From positions 1-33,996 of the forward strand of contig NZ_BCQI01000030.1 in assembly GCF_001544355.1 (NCBI RefSeq): 33,996 bases of DNA, written 5' to 3'. Positions 1 through 8,020 of the stretch are shown piece after piece (within the stretch, counting starts at the first letter, position 1; each line of letters begins with the position of its first letter). The position numbers and the translations under genes are program-made. This stretch comes from Alicyclobacillus acidiphilus NBRC 100859 (GTDB taxonomy: Bacteria; Bacillota; Bacilli; Alicyclobacillales; Alicyclobacillaceae). The notes under the pieces were generated by a model. It was not told where the DNA came from, did not search any database, and was given only the letters and a program-made list of their open reading frames with translations.

Positions 1-561
1 AACTAAAATCATCAGCCCATATACCCATCTGGCTTTGTAGCCTTGACGCTTCAACCCAGTCCACAGTACGCACACGAATCCAATCAAAGTGCTGCCGTAT
101 ACGAGGGTCTTTAGGATGGAGAAACCTATGTCTGCGCTCGGACTCCCGAAGTAATATCCATCTGGAACGGGCTGAAGTACGGGATAGATGCTGTTTCTGA
201 ATAGAAGGGACGCGATGAAAAATCCGATTCCAACCCACCATAACCAACGAAACCATTGCGGGTTGCGCAATTTGAATGTCACGATGAATGCGTGGATGAT
301 GGCGAGTTGGGATATGAACACGAGCGGTAGTGCGACGCTGTATATGAGACGGGCTTGGACTCCGTTGTGCACATTCATAAACACACTTTGGGTAACCCAG
401 GTCGCCGCAAGCAACAAGGTTGCTAGGGAATAGGATTTGGCGAAAGATCTTAGATAGCTGTCTCTATATATTAGGAGAAACAGCGATACGACAACCGCGA
501 CGCAGGCCATCGTCCAGAGCGGTAAGGTGCTTAGTTTAATCTCCAGTATACACACACCCAT
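1..561 (-). CDS. Multi-spanning membrane protein, 5' part only (runs off the left edge)
   Basis: An open minus-strand frame of 187 codons starts at ATG 561 and continues through base 1 without a stop, so the C-terminal part is missing. The protein begins MGVCILEIKLSTLPLW. It contains about five or six hydrophobic stretches separated by short polar loops, for example around VACVAVVVSLFLLIY, SLATLLLAATWV, LIYSVALPLVFIS and WLWWVGIGFFIASLLF. This resembles the multi-helix input domains found in front of histidine kinases or GGDEF proteins, but no signalling domain is inside the window, so the function is unknown. An extended -10 promoter lies about 40 bases upstream on the same strand, which supports this start. 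The ribosome binding site is weak (GAAAAG), and GTG 555 is an alternative start. I am confident it is a membrane protein and not confident of any family. Confidence 0.65.
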   Translation of the reverse strand, partial: MGVCILEIKLSTLPLWTMACVAVVVSLFLLIYRDSYLRSFAKSYSLATLLLAATWVTQSVFMNVHNGVQARLIYSVALPLVFISQLAIIHAFIVTFKLRNPQWFRWLWWVGIGFFIASLLFRNSIYPVLQPVPDGYYFGSPSADIGFSILKTLVYGSTLIGFVCVLWTGLKRQGYKARWVYGLMILV

Positions 562-599
562 ACATAAGGTTTCTTTTCAGCACAAATAGGGACGTTAGG

Positions 600-608
600 A
601 TTGTACCA
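600..608 (-). promoter_or_regulatory. Extended -10 promoter for the left-edge membrane protein
   Basis: On the minus strand the sequence TGGTACAAT reads as an extended -10 element (TGn followed by TACAAT, five of six matches to TATAAT). No good -35 is seen 16-18 bases upstream, as is common for extended -10 promoters. Transcription would start near 593, leaving a leader of about 30 bases before ATG 561. Confidence 0.4.
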
Positions 609-748
609 CGCAATCAGGATGAAAAATACAGACAAGACTCCTCCCAATTGGTATTCTTGTCCATGAGATATCGGGAGCGGCGTCATCAAGGCGTGCATAA
701 ACTCGATTTGCGGATGACATCCTAGTCCTCGTAAGGAGGAGATGTGTA

Positions 749-766
749 ATGGTGACTCCTTTGTAG
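749..766 (+). other. Possible five-codon leader peptide with strong RBS
   Basis: A near-consensus ribosome binding site AAGGAGGA (733-740) stands 9 bases before a tiny frame encoding MVTPL and a stop. The RBS bases AAGGAG (733-738) could pair with CTCCTT (756-761), so the site could be occluded. No gene follows before the terminator at 797. It could be a leader peptide, a remnant of a lost gene, or chance. The rest of 562-915 holds no convincing gene on either strand. Confidence 0.2.
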
Positions 767-796
767 GAATGTCTCAGAACCATCACTGACTTACAG

Positions 797-822
797 AGAA
801 AGACCGCCTCGGCGGTCTTTCT
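797..822. terminator. Bidirectional hairpin terminator downstream of the aldo/keto reductase
   Basis: A perfect inverted repeat has 12-base arms (AGAAAGACCGCC and its complement) around a two-base centre. The arms end in T-rich tails on both strands (TCTTTCT). It lies about 95 bases beyond the stop of the minus-strand aldo/keto reductase and would stop transcription in either direction. Confidence 0.8.
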
Positions 823-915
823 GCATGTTTGGTGACGATCCGGTGGTCACTGTGTGATCGGATAGTGTGATCGAATATTTTGGACGATCTCGTCCGACCT
901 CAGTTCTTTCGTTTT

Positions 916-1899
916 TCAGTAAGGGCCTCGAATATGGTCTTTGACCTTGGTTTCGTAAAATTTCCGCAGACGAGCGTGTTCCTCGGGTGAAAATGGAGGA
1001 ACGTCCAACGTCGCGAGGTTGTCCTCGACTTGGGCGACCGTTTTGAATCCTGGGATGATGCATGAGATCGCGTCAAAATCGAGAATCCAGCGCATCGCCG
1101 CGCGCGCCATGGTGCCGCGTCCCTCCGCGATGAATCGCAGTTCGTTCGCCAGACGGACGCCTGTCTCGAAGGGGAGGCCAGCAAAAGTTTCGCCGACGTT
1201 GAAAGCTGCGCCGTCGCGGTTGAAATTGCGGTGATCATCTTCGGGAAACTTGTGCGAAGGCTCAAACTTCCCGGTCAACAGCCCGCTCGCCAGGGGCAAT
1301 CTGGCGAGAATGCCGACGTCTTTGGCCCTTGTGTGCGGGAACAGTTCCGTCAAAGGCTTTTGGCGGAAGATGTTGAATATGACTTGCAGCGCTTCGACGC
1401 CTGGGTATTGGATGGCGGTTAGCCCTTCTTCAACCGTTTCCACACTGACACCGTAGTGCTGGATTTTACCTGCTTGCTTCAAATCATCAAGAACTTGGAA
1501 CACGTCGCCCGCTTTCAAAATATCGTGCGGGGGGCAGTGGATTTGATAGAGATCGATGGTCTCCCGATTCAGACGCTTTAGGCTCGCATCGACATAGTTC
1601 TGGACACTCTCTTTGGAGTATGTGGCGGGATCGTGTATATCTCCTTGGCGGCAGAACTTCGTCGCAATATGGATGGTGTCGTGCAGGCCTTTGGTCGCTT
1701 TGGCGAGCAGTTCCTCTGAACGTCCATCTCCATACACATCTGCCGTATCGAAGAAATTGACACCGGAATCGATAGCCCGCTGCAGGCCCTTCAAGGCTTC
1801 CTGCTCATCGACGCGGCCCCAGGCGCTCCCGATGGCCCACGTCCCGAAACTGATCTCGCTGACTTGCAAGCCGGTTCTTCCGAGTGGACGGTACTTCAC
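916..1899 (-). CDS. Aldo/keto reductase
   Basis: The 327-residue protein is full length for the aldo/keto reductase superfamily, which carries out NAD(P)H-dependent carbonyl reduction or sugar-alcohol oxidation in the cytoplasm. The N-terminus MKYRPLGRTGLQVSEISFGT is the family's opening signature. The catalytic tetrad is visible as D51 and Y56 (FFDTADVYG), K81 (ATKF) and H121 (YQIHCP). The C-terminal cofactor region SCIIPGFKTVAQVEDNL follows. The start is GTG 1899, with GGAGG about 7 bases upstream. It is transcribed away from the LacI-type regulator at 2234, and the 334-bp gap between them contains the LacI promoter and operator. A role in sugar metabolism linked to the neighbouring galactoside operon is possible, but the substrate cannot be read from sequence. 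Confidence 0.93.
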   Translation of the reverse strand: MKYRPLGRTGLQVSEISFGTWAIGSAWGRVDEQEALKGLQRAIDSGVNFFDTADVYGDGRSEELLAKATKGLHDTIHIATKFCRQGDIHDPATYSKESVQNYVDASLKRLNRETIDLYQIHCPPHDILKAGDVFQVLDDLKQAGKIQHYGVSVETVEEGLTAIQYPGVEALQVIFNIFRQKPLTELFPHTRAKDVGILARLPLASGLLTGKFEPSHKFPEDDHRNFNRDGAAFNVGETFAGLPFETGVRLANELRFIAEGRGTMARAAMRWILDFDAISCIIPGFKTVAQVEDNLATLDVPPFSPEEHARLRKFYETKVKDHIRGPY

Positions 1900-2081
1900 A
1901 AATATACCTCCGTTCTGGATTTCCTAGTTGGTTATCTGGTTCTATTCTAGCAAAATGACTGCATGGGGATGGGGGGAAGAGCGTGATCGAACATTGCAGC
2001 TTCGTCCTGATCGAACATCTTCGTCTCGCGCCATCCAACGAGAGCCAACAAAAAAGATTCTCTCATTTCTCCGTGAATTTG

Positions 2082-2110
2082 TTGACAACGCTTTCGCAAG
2101 TGTTTATTCT
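2082..2110 (+). promoter_or_regulatory. Sigma-A-type promoter of the lacI/sugar-transport operon, with a cre-like site over the -35
   Basis: A perfect -35 TTGACA (2082-2087), a 17-base spacer and a -10 TATTCT (2105-2110) form a good housekeeping promoter. A sequence beginning TGACAACGCTTTCG (2083-2096) matches the Bacillus catabolite-responsive element consensus TGWNANCGNTNWCA at 13 of 14 positions and overlaps the -35. That geometry would give CcpA-type repression. The cre reading is by pattern only. Confidence 0.7.
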
Positions 2111-2114
2111 ACGG

Positions 2115-2130
2115 ATCGAAACGTTTCGAT
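2115..2130. promoter_or_regulatory. LacI-family operator, perfect 16-bp palindrome
   Basis: ATCGAAACGTTTCGAT is a perfect palindrome with the central CG typical of LacI/GalR operators. It begins four bases after the -10 element and so covers the expected transcription start. It lies about 100 bases upstream of the LacI-family gene, which points to autorepression of the whole operon. No second perfect copy was noticed in the window. Confidence 0.7.
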
Positions 2131-2233
2131 GTGTGTGCAGAATGTTTTTCTGAAGTATGGGGATAGACTAGTCTGCGAATACGTCTTTCTCCGCAACCTA
2201 AAGTGATAAGCACAGAAAGGGGGCGATGTGCGA

Positions 2234-3232
2234 ATGGCGACGATAAAAGACGTGGCGAACGCAGCGAACGTTGCGGTGTCGACCGTCTCTTTGGCTCTGA
2301 GGGGCGATCCGCGAGTTAGGGAATCTACACGTCGACGAATTTTGGAGATTGCTCAGGAACTGCAGTACCGGCCGAATGGTGCAGCGCGCGACCTGAAAAC
2401 GCGTCGAACGGAAACCATTTGTGTGATTCTTCATGATTTGGGTGGACCATTTTACTCAGAGTTACTGTTGGGAATTCAAGATGTCGCCACCGCGAATGAC
2501 TACAATACTATCGCCAGCGCTTCCATTGGTGGAAAGAACGGATCGGCCGTACGGTGGCTCTTGGAACGCCGAGTGGATGGTGTCATTGTATTGGCTCCCG
2601 AGATCGACAACGAGACCATTATACGTGCCGCTGGACCGGATTTGCCGGTCATCGTCCTGGATCGGGATTTGGTGGCGAAACATGTCTACAGCGTTCGAGT
2701 GGACAATGAACAGGGTGGTTACAAAGCTACACGGCACCTATTGGAAGCTGGGTATCGTGACATCATTTTTGTAAGTGGTCCTGCGGATACGCTTGATTCT
2801 GAACTGCGCTATCGCGGATATGAGATGGCTATGGACGAATTTTCCGCGAAGAAATCGAAACGATTCGATTACATGGGGAAATTCACCGAAGAAGGTGGCT
2901 ACACCGTCGGTAAGGTGATTGCTTCGCAGGGCACACTTCCTGAAGCGGTGTTTGCGGCGAATGACGAGATGGCGATTGGACTTATGCGGGCGTTTGGGGA
3001 AAAAGGCATTCAGATTCCGAGAGACGTAGCCATTGTCGGATTTGACAATATTCGCATTTCTGAGTACGTGCGTCCGGCTTTGACCACAGTCCGTCAACCG
3101 ATGTACGACATGGGTTCGGTTGCTGCGCAGATGTTGTTCGCTGCGCTTGCTGGCAGTTCGGATTTAAATCCAGTCACCTTGCCAGCTGAATTGATTGTTC
3201 GGCAATCCTCGGTACGGGGCATGTACGTTTGA
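2234..3232 (+). CDS. LacI/GalR-family transcriptional regulator
   Basis: The protein has about 332 residues, the usual length. The N-terminal DNA-binding helix-turn-helix and hinge helix read ATIKDVANAANVAVSTVS, followed by RPNGAARDLKTRRT. A periplasmic-binding-protein-like sensor domain follows, with family landmarks such as VDGVIVLAPE, PVIVLDRD, VRVDNEQGGYKATRHLLEAG and FAANDEMAIGLMRAF, then VAIVGFDN and LTTVRQP. I prefer ATG 2234. An in-frame GTG at 2228 sits very close to the AAAGGGGG ribosome binding site and cannot be excluded. It is the first gene of the operon that carries the Opp-type transporter and the GH35 enzyme, so a galactoside or related oligosaccharide is the likely inducer (inference). 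A palindromic operator lies at its own promoter. Confidence 0.93.
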   Translation: MATIKDVANAANVAVSTVSLALRGDPRVRESTRRRILEIAQELQYRPNGAARDLKTRRTETICVILHDLGGPFYSELLLGIQDVATANDYNTIASASIGGKNGSAVRWLLERRVDGVIVLAPEIDNETIIRAAGPDLPVIVLDRDLVAKHVYSVRVDNEQGGYKATRHLLEAGYRDIIFVSGPADTLDSELRYRGYEMAMDEFSAKKSKRFDYMGKFTEEGGYTVGKVIASQGTLPEAVFAANDEMAIGLMRAFGEKGIQIPRDVAIVGFDNIRISEYVRPALTTVRQPMYDMGSVAAQMLFAALAGSSDLNPVTLPAELIVRQSSVRGMYV

Positions 3233-3354
3233 CGTTCGGTTAGGGGCCTGGTTTCGCATTTTTCGATCTCGATTCTATCTCGTCCAATTCCGAAACGAAG
3301 CGTCATGGCATTCCCTGAGGGAAAGCGTATTCACAACGACAGGGGGTAACTGCA

Positions 3355-5067
3355 TTGGCAAAAAATACAAAGCTTGTCGTTTCCATGGTTGTTGCACTTG
3401 GGCTGGCCGGAACGACATTGGCTGGATGCGGCACCGTTCCAATGAACAACACCGCTGGTAACACACATGCTTCAGGGGCTTCGAACGCAGCGGAGACTGG
3501 AGCGGCATCGGTAAGCAACTCAAGCTTAACCATTGGCGTGGACAACGGATCGCCGACCTTTACCGATAATTTCAATCCGTATGCTCCGTCGACACGCACG
3601 GGGACCAACTATATTTACGAACCGTTGTTCTTCGTGAACAACATCAATGGCAAGGTGACTCCCTGGCTTGCAACGGCTTATAAGTGGGAGAACAACAAGA
3701 AACTCGTCGTCACCATCCGCAATGGAGTTAAATGGAACGACGGGAAGCCATTCTCGGCGAAAGACGTCGCTTTCACATTTCAATACCTGAAAAAGAACCC
3801 TTCTCTTGACAGCCAAGGGTTGTGGCAGGTGCTTCAGAGCGTGACGGCGAGTGGAAACAAAGTCACCTTTACCATGAAGACCCCTGACGTCCCGGTGTTC
3901 TATCAAATTGCTAGTACGCTTATCATTCCGCAGCACGTTTGGGCAACGATCTCCAATCCGGCGAAGGCCGTGATGAAAAATCCGGTGGGTACTGGACCCT
4001 ACGTGGTTGGAAGCTTCACGCCGTATCAATACACGTTGACGAAGAATCCGAAGTACTGGCAAGCGAACAAGGTGCAAGTCGACACGTTGAATTTCCCGGT
4101 GCTTGGGAACAATCAGACGGCCACTCTGAAATTGGCTTCCGGACAATGGGACTGGGCAACGTTGTTCCTGCCGGACATTCAAAAGACCTACGTGTCGAGG
4201 GATCCGTCCACCAACAAATACTGGTTCCCGGCAGGCGGCATCATTTCCCTGGCGTTGAATTTGACGAAACAGCCGTTCAACGATCCGCAGTTTAGAAAAG
4301 CGCTTGCGTACGCGATCGACAAGCAGCAGATTGCGAATCAGGCTGAGGACGGCTACGTGGATGTCGCAAGTCAAGCGGGCTTGATTCTGCCAGGTCAGAG
4401 CCAGTGGCTCGATGCTTCTTTGCCAAACAAGGGAATCTATCCATTGAACATCCAGAAGGCCAAACAGATTTTGAAGAGCGCTGGCTACAAGACGAACAGC
4501 CAGGGTCAACTGCTCGACAAATCTGGCAAACCTATCACGTTTAGCGTGGAAGTGCCCACAGGCTGGTCGGATTGGATTCAAGCTGCGCAAATCATCCAAT
4601 CGAGCCTCAAGAAGATCGGCATCACTGTGAATGTGTCGACACCACAGTATGCTGCCTACAGTGAAAACTTGGCGAGCGGACAGTTTGACGGCGCGCTTCT
4701 CTCGTTCGGCGGCACGGCCAGTCCGTACACGTCTTTCCAGACGCTCTTGAACAGTTCGTTCGCGACTCCGGTTGGCCAATCGACGACAGCAAACCAGGAG
4801 CGCTTCAAGGACAAGGCTGTAGATCAGGCTCTCCAAAGCTGGGAGCAGTCGACGAGCACGGCTCAGCAGAAGAAGTCGGCAAGCGAGATCGAGAACACGA
4901 TGTACAACGAACTTCCTGTGATCGACTTGTTCTATGGCGCAACGTGGAGCGAGTTTAGCACGAAGAATTTCACTGGCTGGCCGAGTGCCAAGAACCCATA
5001 CGCGCTTCCTTCGCCTTATGGGCAGCCGCCTCTGATGATCTTGACTCATCTCAAACGCAACTCGTGA
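3355..5067 (+). CDS. ABC transporter solute-binding lipoprotein, family 5 (probable oligosaccharide)
   Basis: The 570-residue protein belongs to the large dipeptide/oligopeptide-type (SBP_bac_5) binding proteins. The signal peptide ends in a lipobox, TTLAGC, with the lipidated cysteine at residue 25, so the protein is tethered to the outer face of the membrane. Landmarks are VTIRNGVKWNDGKPFSAKDV (the family signature near residues 120-140), GTGPYVVGSF, FRKALAYAIDKQQIA and LKKIGITVNV. It starts at TTG 3355, with an AGGGGG ribosome binding site about 8 bases upstream. The four Opp-type subunits follow, and a GH35 enzyme and a LacI regulator share the operon. This favours a sugar ligand, since cellobiose- and beta-glucoside-type binding proteins are known in this family. 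Peptides remain possible. Confidence 0.9.
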   Translation: MAKNTKLVVSMVVALGLAGTTLAGCGTVPMNNTAGNTHASGASNAAETGAASVSNSSLTIGVDNGSPTFTDNFNPYAPSTRTGTNYIYEPLFFVNNINGKVTPWLATAYKWENNKKLVVTIRNGVKWNDGKPFSAKDVAFTFQYLKKNPSLDSQGLWQVLQSVTASGNKVTFTMKTPDVPVFYQIASTLIIPQHVWATISNPAKAVMKNPVGTGPYVVGSFTPYQYTLTKNPKYWQANKVQVDTLNFPVLGNNQTATLKLASGQWDWATLFLPDIQKTYVSRDPSTNKYWFPAGGIISLALNLTKQPFNDPQFRKALAYAIDKQQIANQAEDGYVDVASQAGLILPGQSQWLDASLPNKGIYPLNIQKAKQILKSAGYKTNSQGQLLDKSGKPITFSVEVPTGWSDWIQAAQIIQSSLKKIGITVNVSTPQYAAYSENLASGQFDGALLSFGGTASPYTSFQTLLNSSFATPVGQSTTANQERFKDKAVDQALQSWEQSTSTAQQKKSASEIENTMYNELPVIDLFYGATWSEFSTKNFTGWPSAKNPYALPSPYGQPPLMILTHLKRNS

Positions 5068-5077
5068 TTTTCAACCT

Positions 5078-5103
5078 GCCTCTCCGTTGTGAAACGGAGA
5101 GGC
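5078..5103 (+). other. Intercistronic stem-loop between binding protein and permease
   Basis: A perfect 11-bp inverted repeat (GCCTCTCCGTT and its complement) with a four-base loop begins 10 bases after the binding-protein stop. No long T-run follows. Such hairpins typically stabilise the upstream mRNA or cause partial termination, giving more binding protein than permease. A similar element occupies the same place in the second operon (13843-13876). Confidence 0.65.
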
Positions 5104-5125
5104 CTTTGCTAAAGGGGTGCAGACC

Positions 5126-6121
5126 ATGCGGTACTTTCTCCGCAAAATCGGGTTCCTATTGCTTACCGTGTGGGTCGCCGTGACATTGAACTTTGTCCTC
5201 CCGCGCTTGATGCCAGGCAATCCAGCGCAAGCGATGATGGCCAAGTTTGCTCAGCAAGGACCGGTCAGCCCAAGTCAGGAAAAGGCGCTCGAACTCATGC
5301 TGGGATTGCCCACCGGTTCGCTGTGGAGTCAGTATTGGAGTTACCTGGGAAATATCGTCCATTTTAATTTCGGGACATCGTATTCGTACTTTCCTGAGTC
5401 CGTGTCGAATGTGATTTTGACCGCTTTGCCATGGACGTTGATCCTGGTCGGTATCGTGACGATCTTACAGTTTGTCGTCGGCACGCTTTGCGGTGTGTAC
5501 GCAGCTTGGAACCGCGGCAAAAAATTCGACTCAACAGCCTCTGTGATGCTGTCGTTCACCGCGGCATTTCCGTACTTTTGGCTGGCGCTTGCGCTGATCT
5601 ACTTTCTGGCCTATTTGGCCAAGTGGTTTCCGATTTCAGGCGGCTATTCCGGTTCACTTCATCCGGCGTTCCAATGGTCGTTTATCGCAAGCGCAGTCTA
5701 TCATAGCATCCTCCCCGCGATCACGATATTCGCAACGGGTATTGGCGGATCGCTCCTGGGCATGCGGAACAACATGATCAACACGCTGGGCGAGGATTAT
5801 ATCCTGCTGGCGAAGGCCGAGGGACTCAAGAACCGGGTGGTTGCCCTGCGGTACGCCGCTCGGAACGCTCTCTTACCGATTGTGACGAACTTTGCGATGT
5901 CTCTCGGTCTTGTGGTCGGTGGGTCGCTGCTGATGGAAACGGTCTTCGCTTACCCGGGTATGGGGTATCTGCTGTCGACCGCGGTGAGCAACCAGGACTA
6001 CCCTTTGCTCCAGGCGTTGTTTTTGTGCATTACCGTCAGCGTACTTGTCGCGAACTTCATCGCCGACTTGATCTCAGGATTGCTTGATCCGCGCTTGCGA
6101 AGGGGGGCAACGACATCATGA
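5126..6121 (+). CDS. ABC transporter permease, DppB/OppB type
   Basis: About 331 residues, full length for the first permease of an Opp/Dpp transporter. The N-terminal helix runs FLRKIGFLLLTVWVAVTLNF, then RLMPGNPAQAM as in DppB. Further helices follow, then the cytoplasmic EAA loop (GEDYILLAKAEGLKNRVVAL) that docks on the ATPase, and a C-terminus ending GLLDPRLRRG. ATG 5126 is preferred over the in-frame GTG 5117 because the AAAGGGG ribosome binding site (5111-5117) overlaps the GTG. It overlaps the next permease by four bases (ATGA), so the two are translationally coupled. It forms the membrane channel with the following gene product. Confidence 0.93.
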   Translation: MRYFLRKIGFLLLTVWVAVTLNFVLPRLMPGNPAQAMMAKFAQQGPVSPSQEKALELMLGLPTGSLWSQYWSYLGNIVHFNFGTSYSYFPESVSNVILTALPWTLILVGIVTILQFVVGTLCGVYAAWNRGKKFDSTASVMLSFTAAFPYFWLALALIYFLAYLAKWFPISGGYSGSLHPAFQWSFIASAVYHSILPAITIFATGIGGSLLGMRNNMINTLGEDYILLAKAEGLKNRVVALRYAARNALLPIVTNFAMSLGLVVGGSLLMETVFAYPGMGYLLSTAVSNQDYPLLQALFLCITVSVLVANFIADLISGLLDPRLRRGATTS

Positions 6122-7047
6122 AGCTAGACTCCTTAAACAGCGAGTCATTCGTCAACGGCGCCAGTACAACGACCGGACTGTCTTCTGCCAAAGCCGAAGA
6201 GGCGAAGCAGGCAGGCGCTTTTCGCATCGTGTGGTCCAATCGCAAGGCAAGGTTCGGCATCATTGTACTCGCGATTTTCGTATTCATTGCGATCTTTGGA
6301 CCGTGGCTTGCTCCGTATTCGATAAGCGATACCCACTTTCCCACGTCGATGGGTCCGTCGGCCGCGCATTGGCTGGGCACCACGCAGACGGGACAGGACG
6401 TCCTGACGCAGTTGTTGTGCGGCGCCCGCGTTTCCATGTTCGTTGGCTTTTTGTCTGGGGCCATCGTCATCGCGATCGCGTTGACCATCGGCTTCGTTGC
6501 AGGCTACTTCGGAGGATGGGTAGACGACGTGTTGTCGATGCTCATGAACGTGATGCTGGTGCTGCCAGGACTGCCGCTGATGATTTTGATTGCTTCGTAC
6601 ATTCCGAGTCACGGCATCTGGGAAATTATTTTGGTCATGTCGCTCACGGGCTGGGCATTTGGCGGCCGTACCTTGCGGGCGCAGATGCTCACCTTGAGCC
6701 GCCGTGATTATGTGATCGCAGCCCGCTTTGCTGGCGAGTCACCCTTGCGTATCATCTTTCGCGAGATTCTTCCGAACTCGTTGTCGTACATTATCGCCAA
6801 CTTCTTTGGCGCCGTCACAGGCGCAATCCTTGCGGAGGCTGGCCTGGAGTTCCTGGGTCTCGGGAATCCCAGCATCACCAGTTGGGGGACGATGATTTAT
6901 TGGGCTCAAAACGGCGATGCCTTGCTGGAAGGTCAATGGGCTTGGGTATTGGCGCCAGGATTATGTATTGCGCTCGTCGCTTCATCGCTGACTTTCATTA
7001 ACTTCGGAATCGACGCCGTGGCTAACCCTCGTTTGCAGGAGGATTGA
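6118..7047 (+). CDS. ABC transporter permease, DppC/OppC type
   Basis: The 309-residue inner-membrane subunit pairs with the preceding permease. A cytoplasmic N-terminal tail of about 35 residues is followed by the first helix (FGIIVLAIFVFIAIFGPWLAP). Next comes the DppC-type landmark HWLGTTQTGQDVLTQLLCGARVS, and the EAA-loop region RRDYVIAARFAGESPLRIIF that contacts the ATPases. The last helices and FGIDAVANPRLQ form the typical C-terminus. The start ATG lies inside the preceding gene's end with a four-base overlap. The ATPase gene starts four bases after its stop. The transported solute is inferred from context, as the permease gives no direct clue. Confidence 0.93.
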   Translation: MKLDSLNSESFVNGASTTTGLSSAKAEEAKQAGAFRIVWSNRKARFGIIVLAIFVFIAIFGPWLAPYSISDTHFPTSMGPSAAHWLGTTQTGQDVLTQLLCGARVSMFVGFLSGAIVIAIALTIGFVAGYFGGWVDDVLSMLMNVMLVLPGLPLMILIASYIPSHGIWEIILVMSLTGWAFGGRTLRAQMLTLSRRDYVIAARFAGESPLRIIFREILPNSLSYIIANFFGAVTGAILAEAGLEFLGLGNPSITSWGTMIYWAQNGDALLEGQWAWVLAPGLCIALVASSLTFINFGIDAVANPRLQED

Positions 7048-7051
7048 TGTA

Positions 7052-8020
7052 ATGCTTGAAGTCAAGGATCTCCGGGTCACCTATACATCGAAACGCGGAC
7101 CGGGGGTTACCGCGGTGCGCGACGTGAGTTTTGATATTCCCGACAACACGTTCGTGGGTCTCGTCGGCGAATCCGGTTGTGGGAAGTCGACACTCGGCTT
7201 CGCGCTGTCTCGTCTGCTCGATCCCGCGCGAAATGAGATTCACGGCTCCGTCGTCTTGGACGGGCAGGATCTCTACAAACTTTCGGACGAGGCCTTGCGC
7301 AAGCTGAGATGGAGCAAACTGTCGCTGGTGCTCCAAGGTGGCATGAACGCCTTTAATCCTGTGTTGAAAATCAAAAACCAGTTTATGGACGTGATGCGCG
7401 AGCACAGCGATATGACGAAGGCGCAAATGCTAGATCGCATTTCGGAGTTGCTGAAGGCTGTGAACCTCAATCCATCCGTGATGGAGGCTTATCCGCATGA
7501 ACTGTCTGGCGGCATGAAGCAACGCGCGGCCATCGCGCTGGCGCTCGTGTTGCAGCCGAGGTTGGTCATCCTGGACGAACCGACCACCGCGCTCGACGTC
7601 GTCGTGCAACGGTCCATTGTCACGATGCTGAGCGCGTTGCAACGGCAATTGGGATTTTCCGTACTCTTTGTCAGCCACGACTTGGGGCTTGTATTGGAAT
7701 TCGCTGATCGGGTGATGGTCATGTACGCCGGGCAAATCGTGGAAGACAAGCCCGCCGATATGTTGATTGAAACGGCTGAACACCCGTATACCAAGGCATT
7801 GCTGAAATGTTATGCCGATCCCGGCGCAGAAACCGTGACGTTGTCCGGCATACCAGGCTCTCCGCCGGATTTGGGCGCCGCAATTCAAGGCTGCCCCTTC
7901 GCTCCGCGGTGTGCCAACGCATTTGCGGATTGCCGTTCGATCCCGCCGGCGCCAGTGGATCGCGGGGCCGGGAGAGTAGCTTGTCATTTGTATCGAGCGG
8001 AGGAGGTGGCGAGATCATGA
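7052..8020 (+). CDS. ABC transporter ATP-binding protein, OppD/DppD type
   Basis: The 322-residue cytoplasmic ATPase powers the transporter. Walker A GESGCGKST is at residues 39-47, the signature LSGGMKQR at 151-158 and Walker B LVILDEP at 171-177, followed by the switch histidine in LFVSHDLG. The C-terminal oligopeptide/dipeptide ATPase extension carries CPFAPRCANAFADC. Cysteines in this region bind an iron-sulfur cluster in some relatives. The Q-loop reads VLQGGMNAFNP rather than the more usual QDPMSSLNP. A good ribosome binding site (GCAGGAGG) lies upstream. The stop overlaps the start of the partner ATPase by four bases. Confidence 0.93.
   Translation: MLEVKDLRVTYTSKRGPGVTAVRDVSFDIPDNTFVGLVGESGCGKSTLGFALSRLLDPARNEIHGSVVLDGQDLYKLSDEALRKLRWSKLSLVLQGGMNAFNPVLKIKNQFMDVMREHSDMTKAQMLDRISELLKAVNLNPSVMEAYPHELSGGMKQRAAIALALVLQPRLVILDEPTTALDVVVQRSIVTMLSALQRQLGFSVLFVSHDLGLVLEFADRVMVMYAGQIVEDKPADMLIETAEHPYTKALLKCYADPGAETVTLSGIPGSPPDLGAAIQGCPFAPRCANAFADCRSIPPAPVDRGAGRVACHLYRAEEVARS

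Noticed and set aside
591-790. Possible relic of an insertion sequence end in the gap left of the terminator
   Set aside because: A hairpin-like stretch and short frames suggested it, but no transposase fragment, paired terminal repeat or target duplication could be identified.
3526-5049. Long open frame (507 codons) antisense to the first binding-protein gene
   Set aside because: The product is rich in Arg and Leu with no family resemblance. The opposite strand carries an unmistakable solute-binding protein with signal peptide and RBS.
7807-8016. Upstream extension of the first OppF-type ATPase
   Set aside because: This segment is the 3' end of the OppD-type gene in another frame. The real start has a strong RBS and the usual ATGA overlap.
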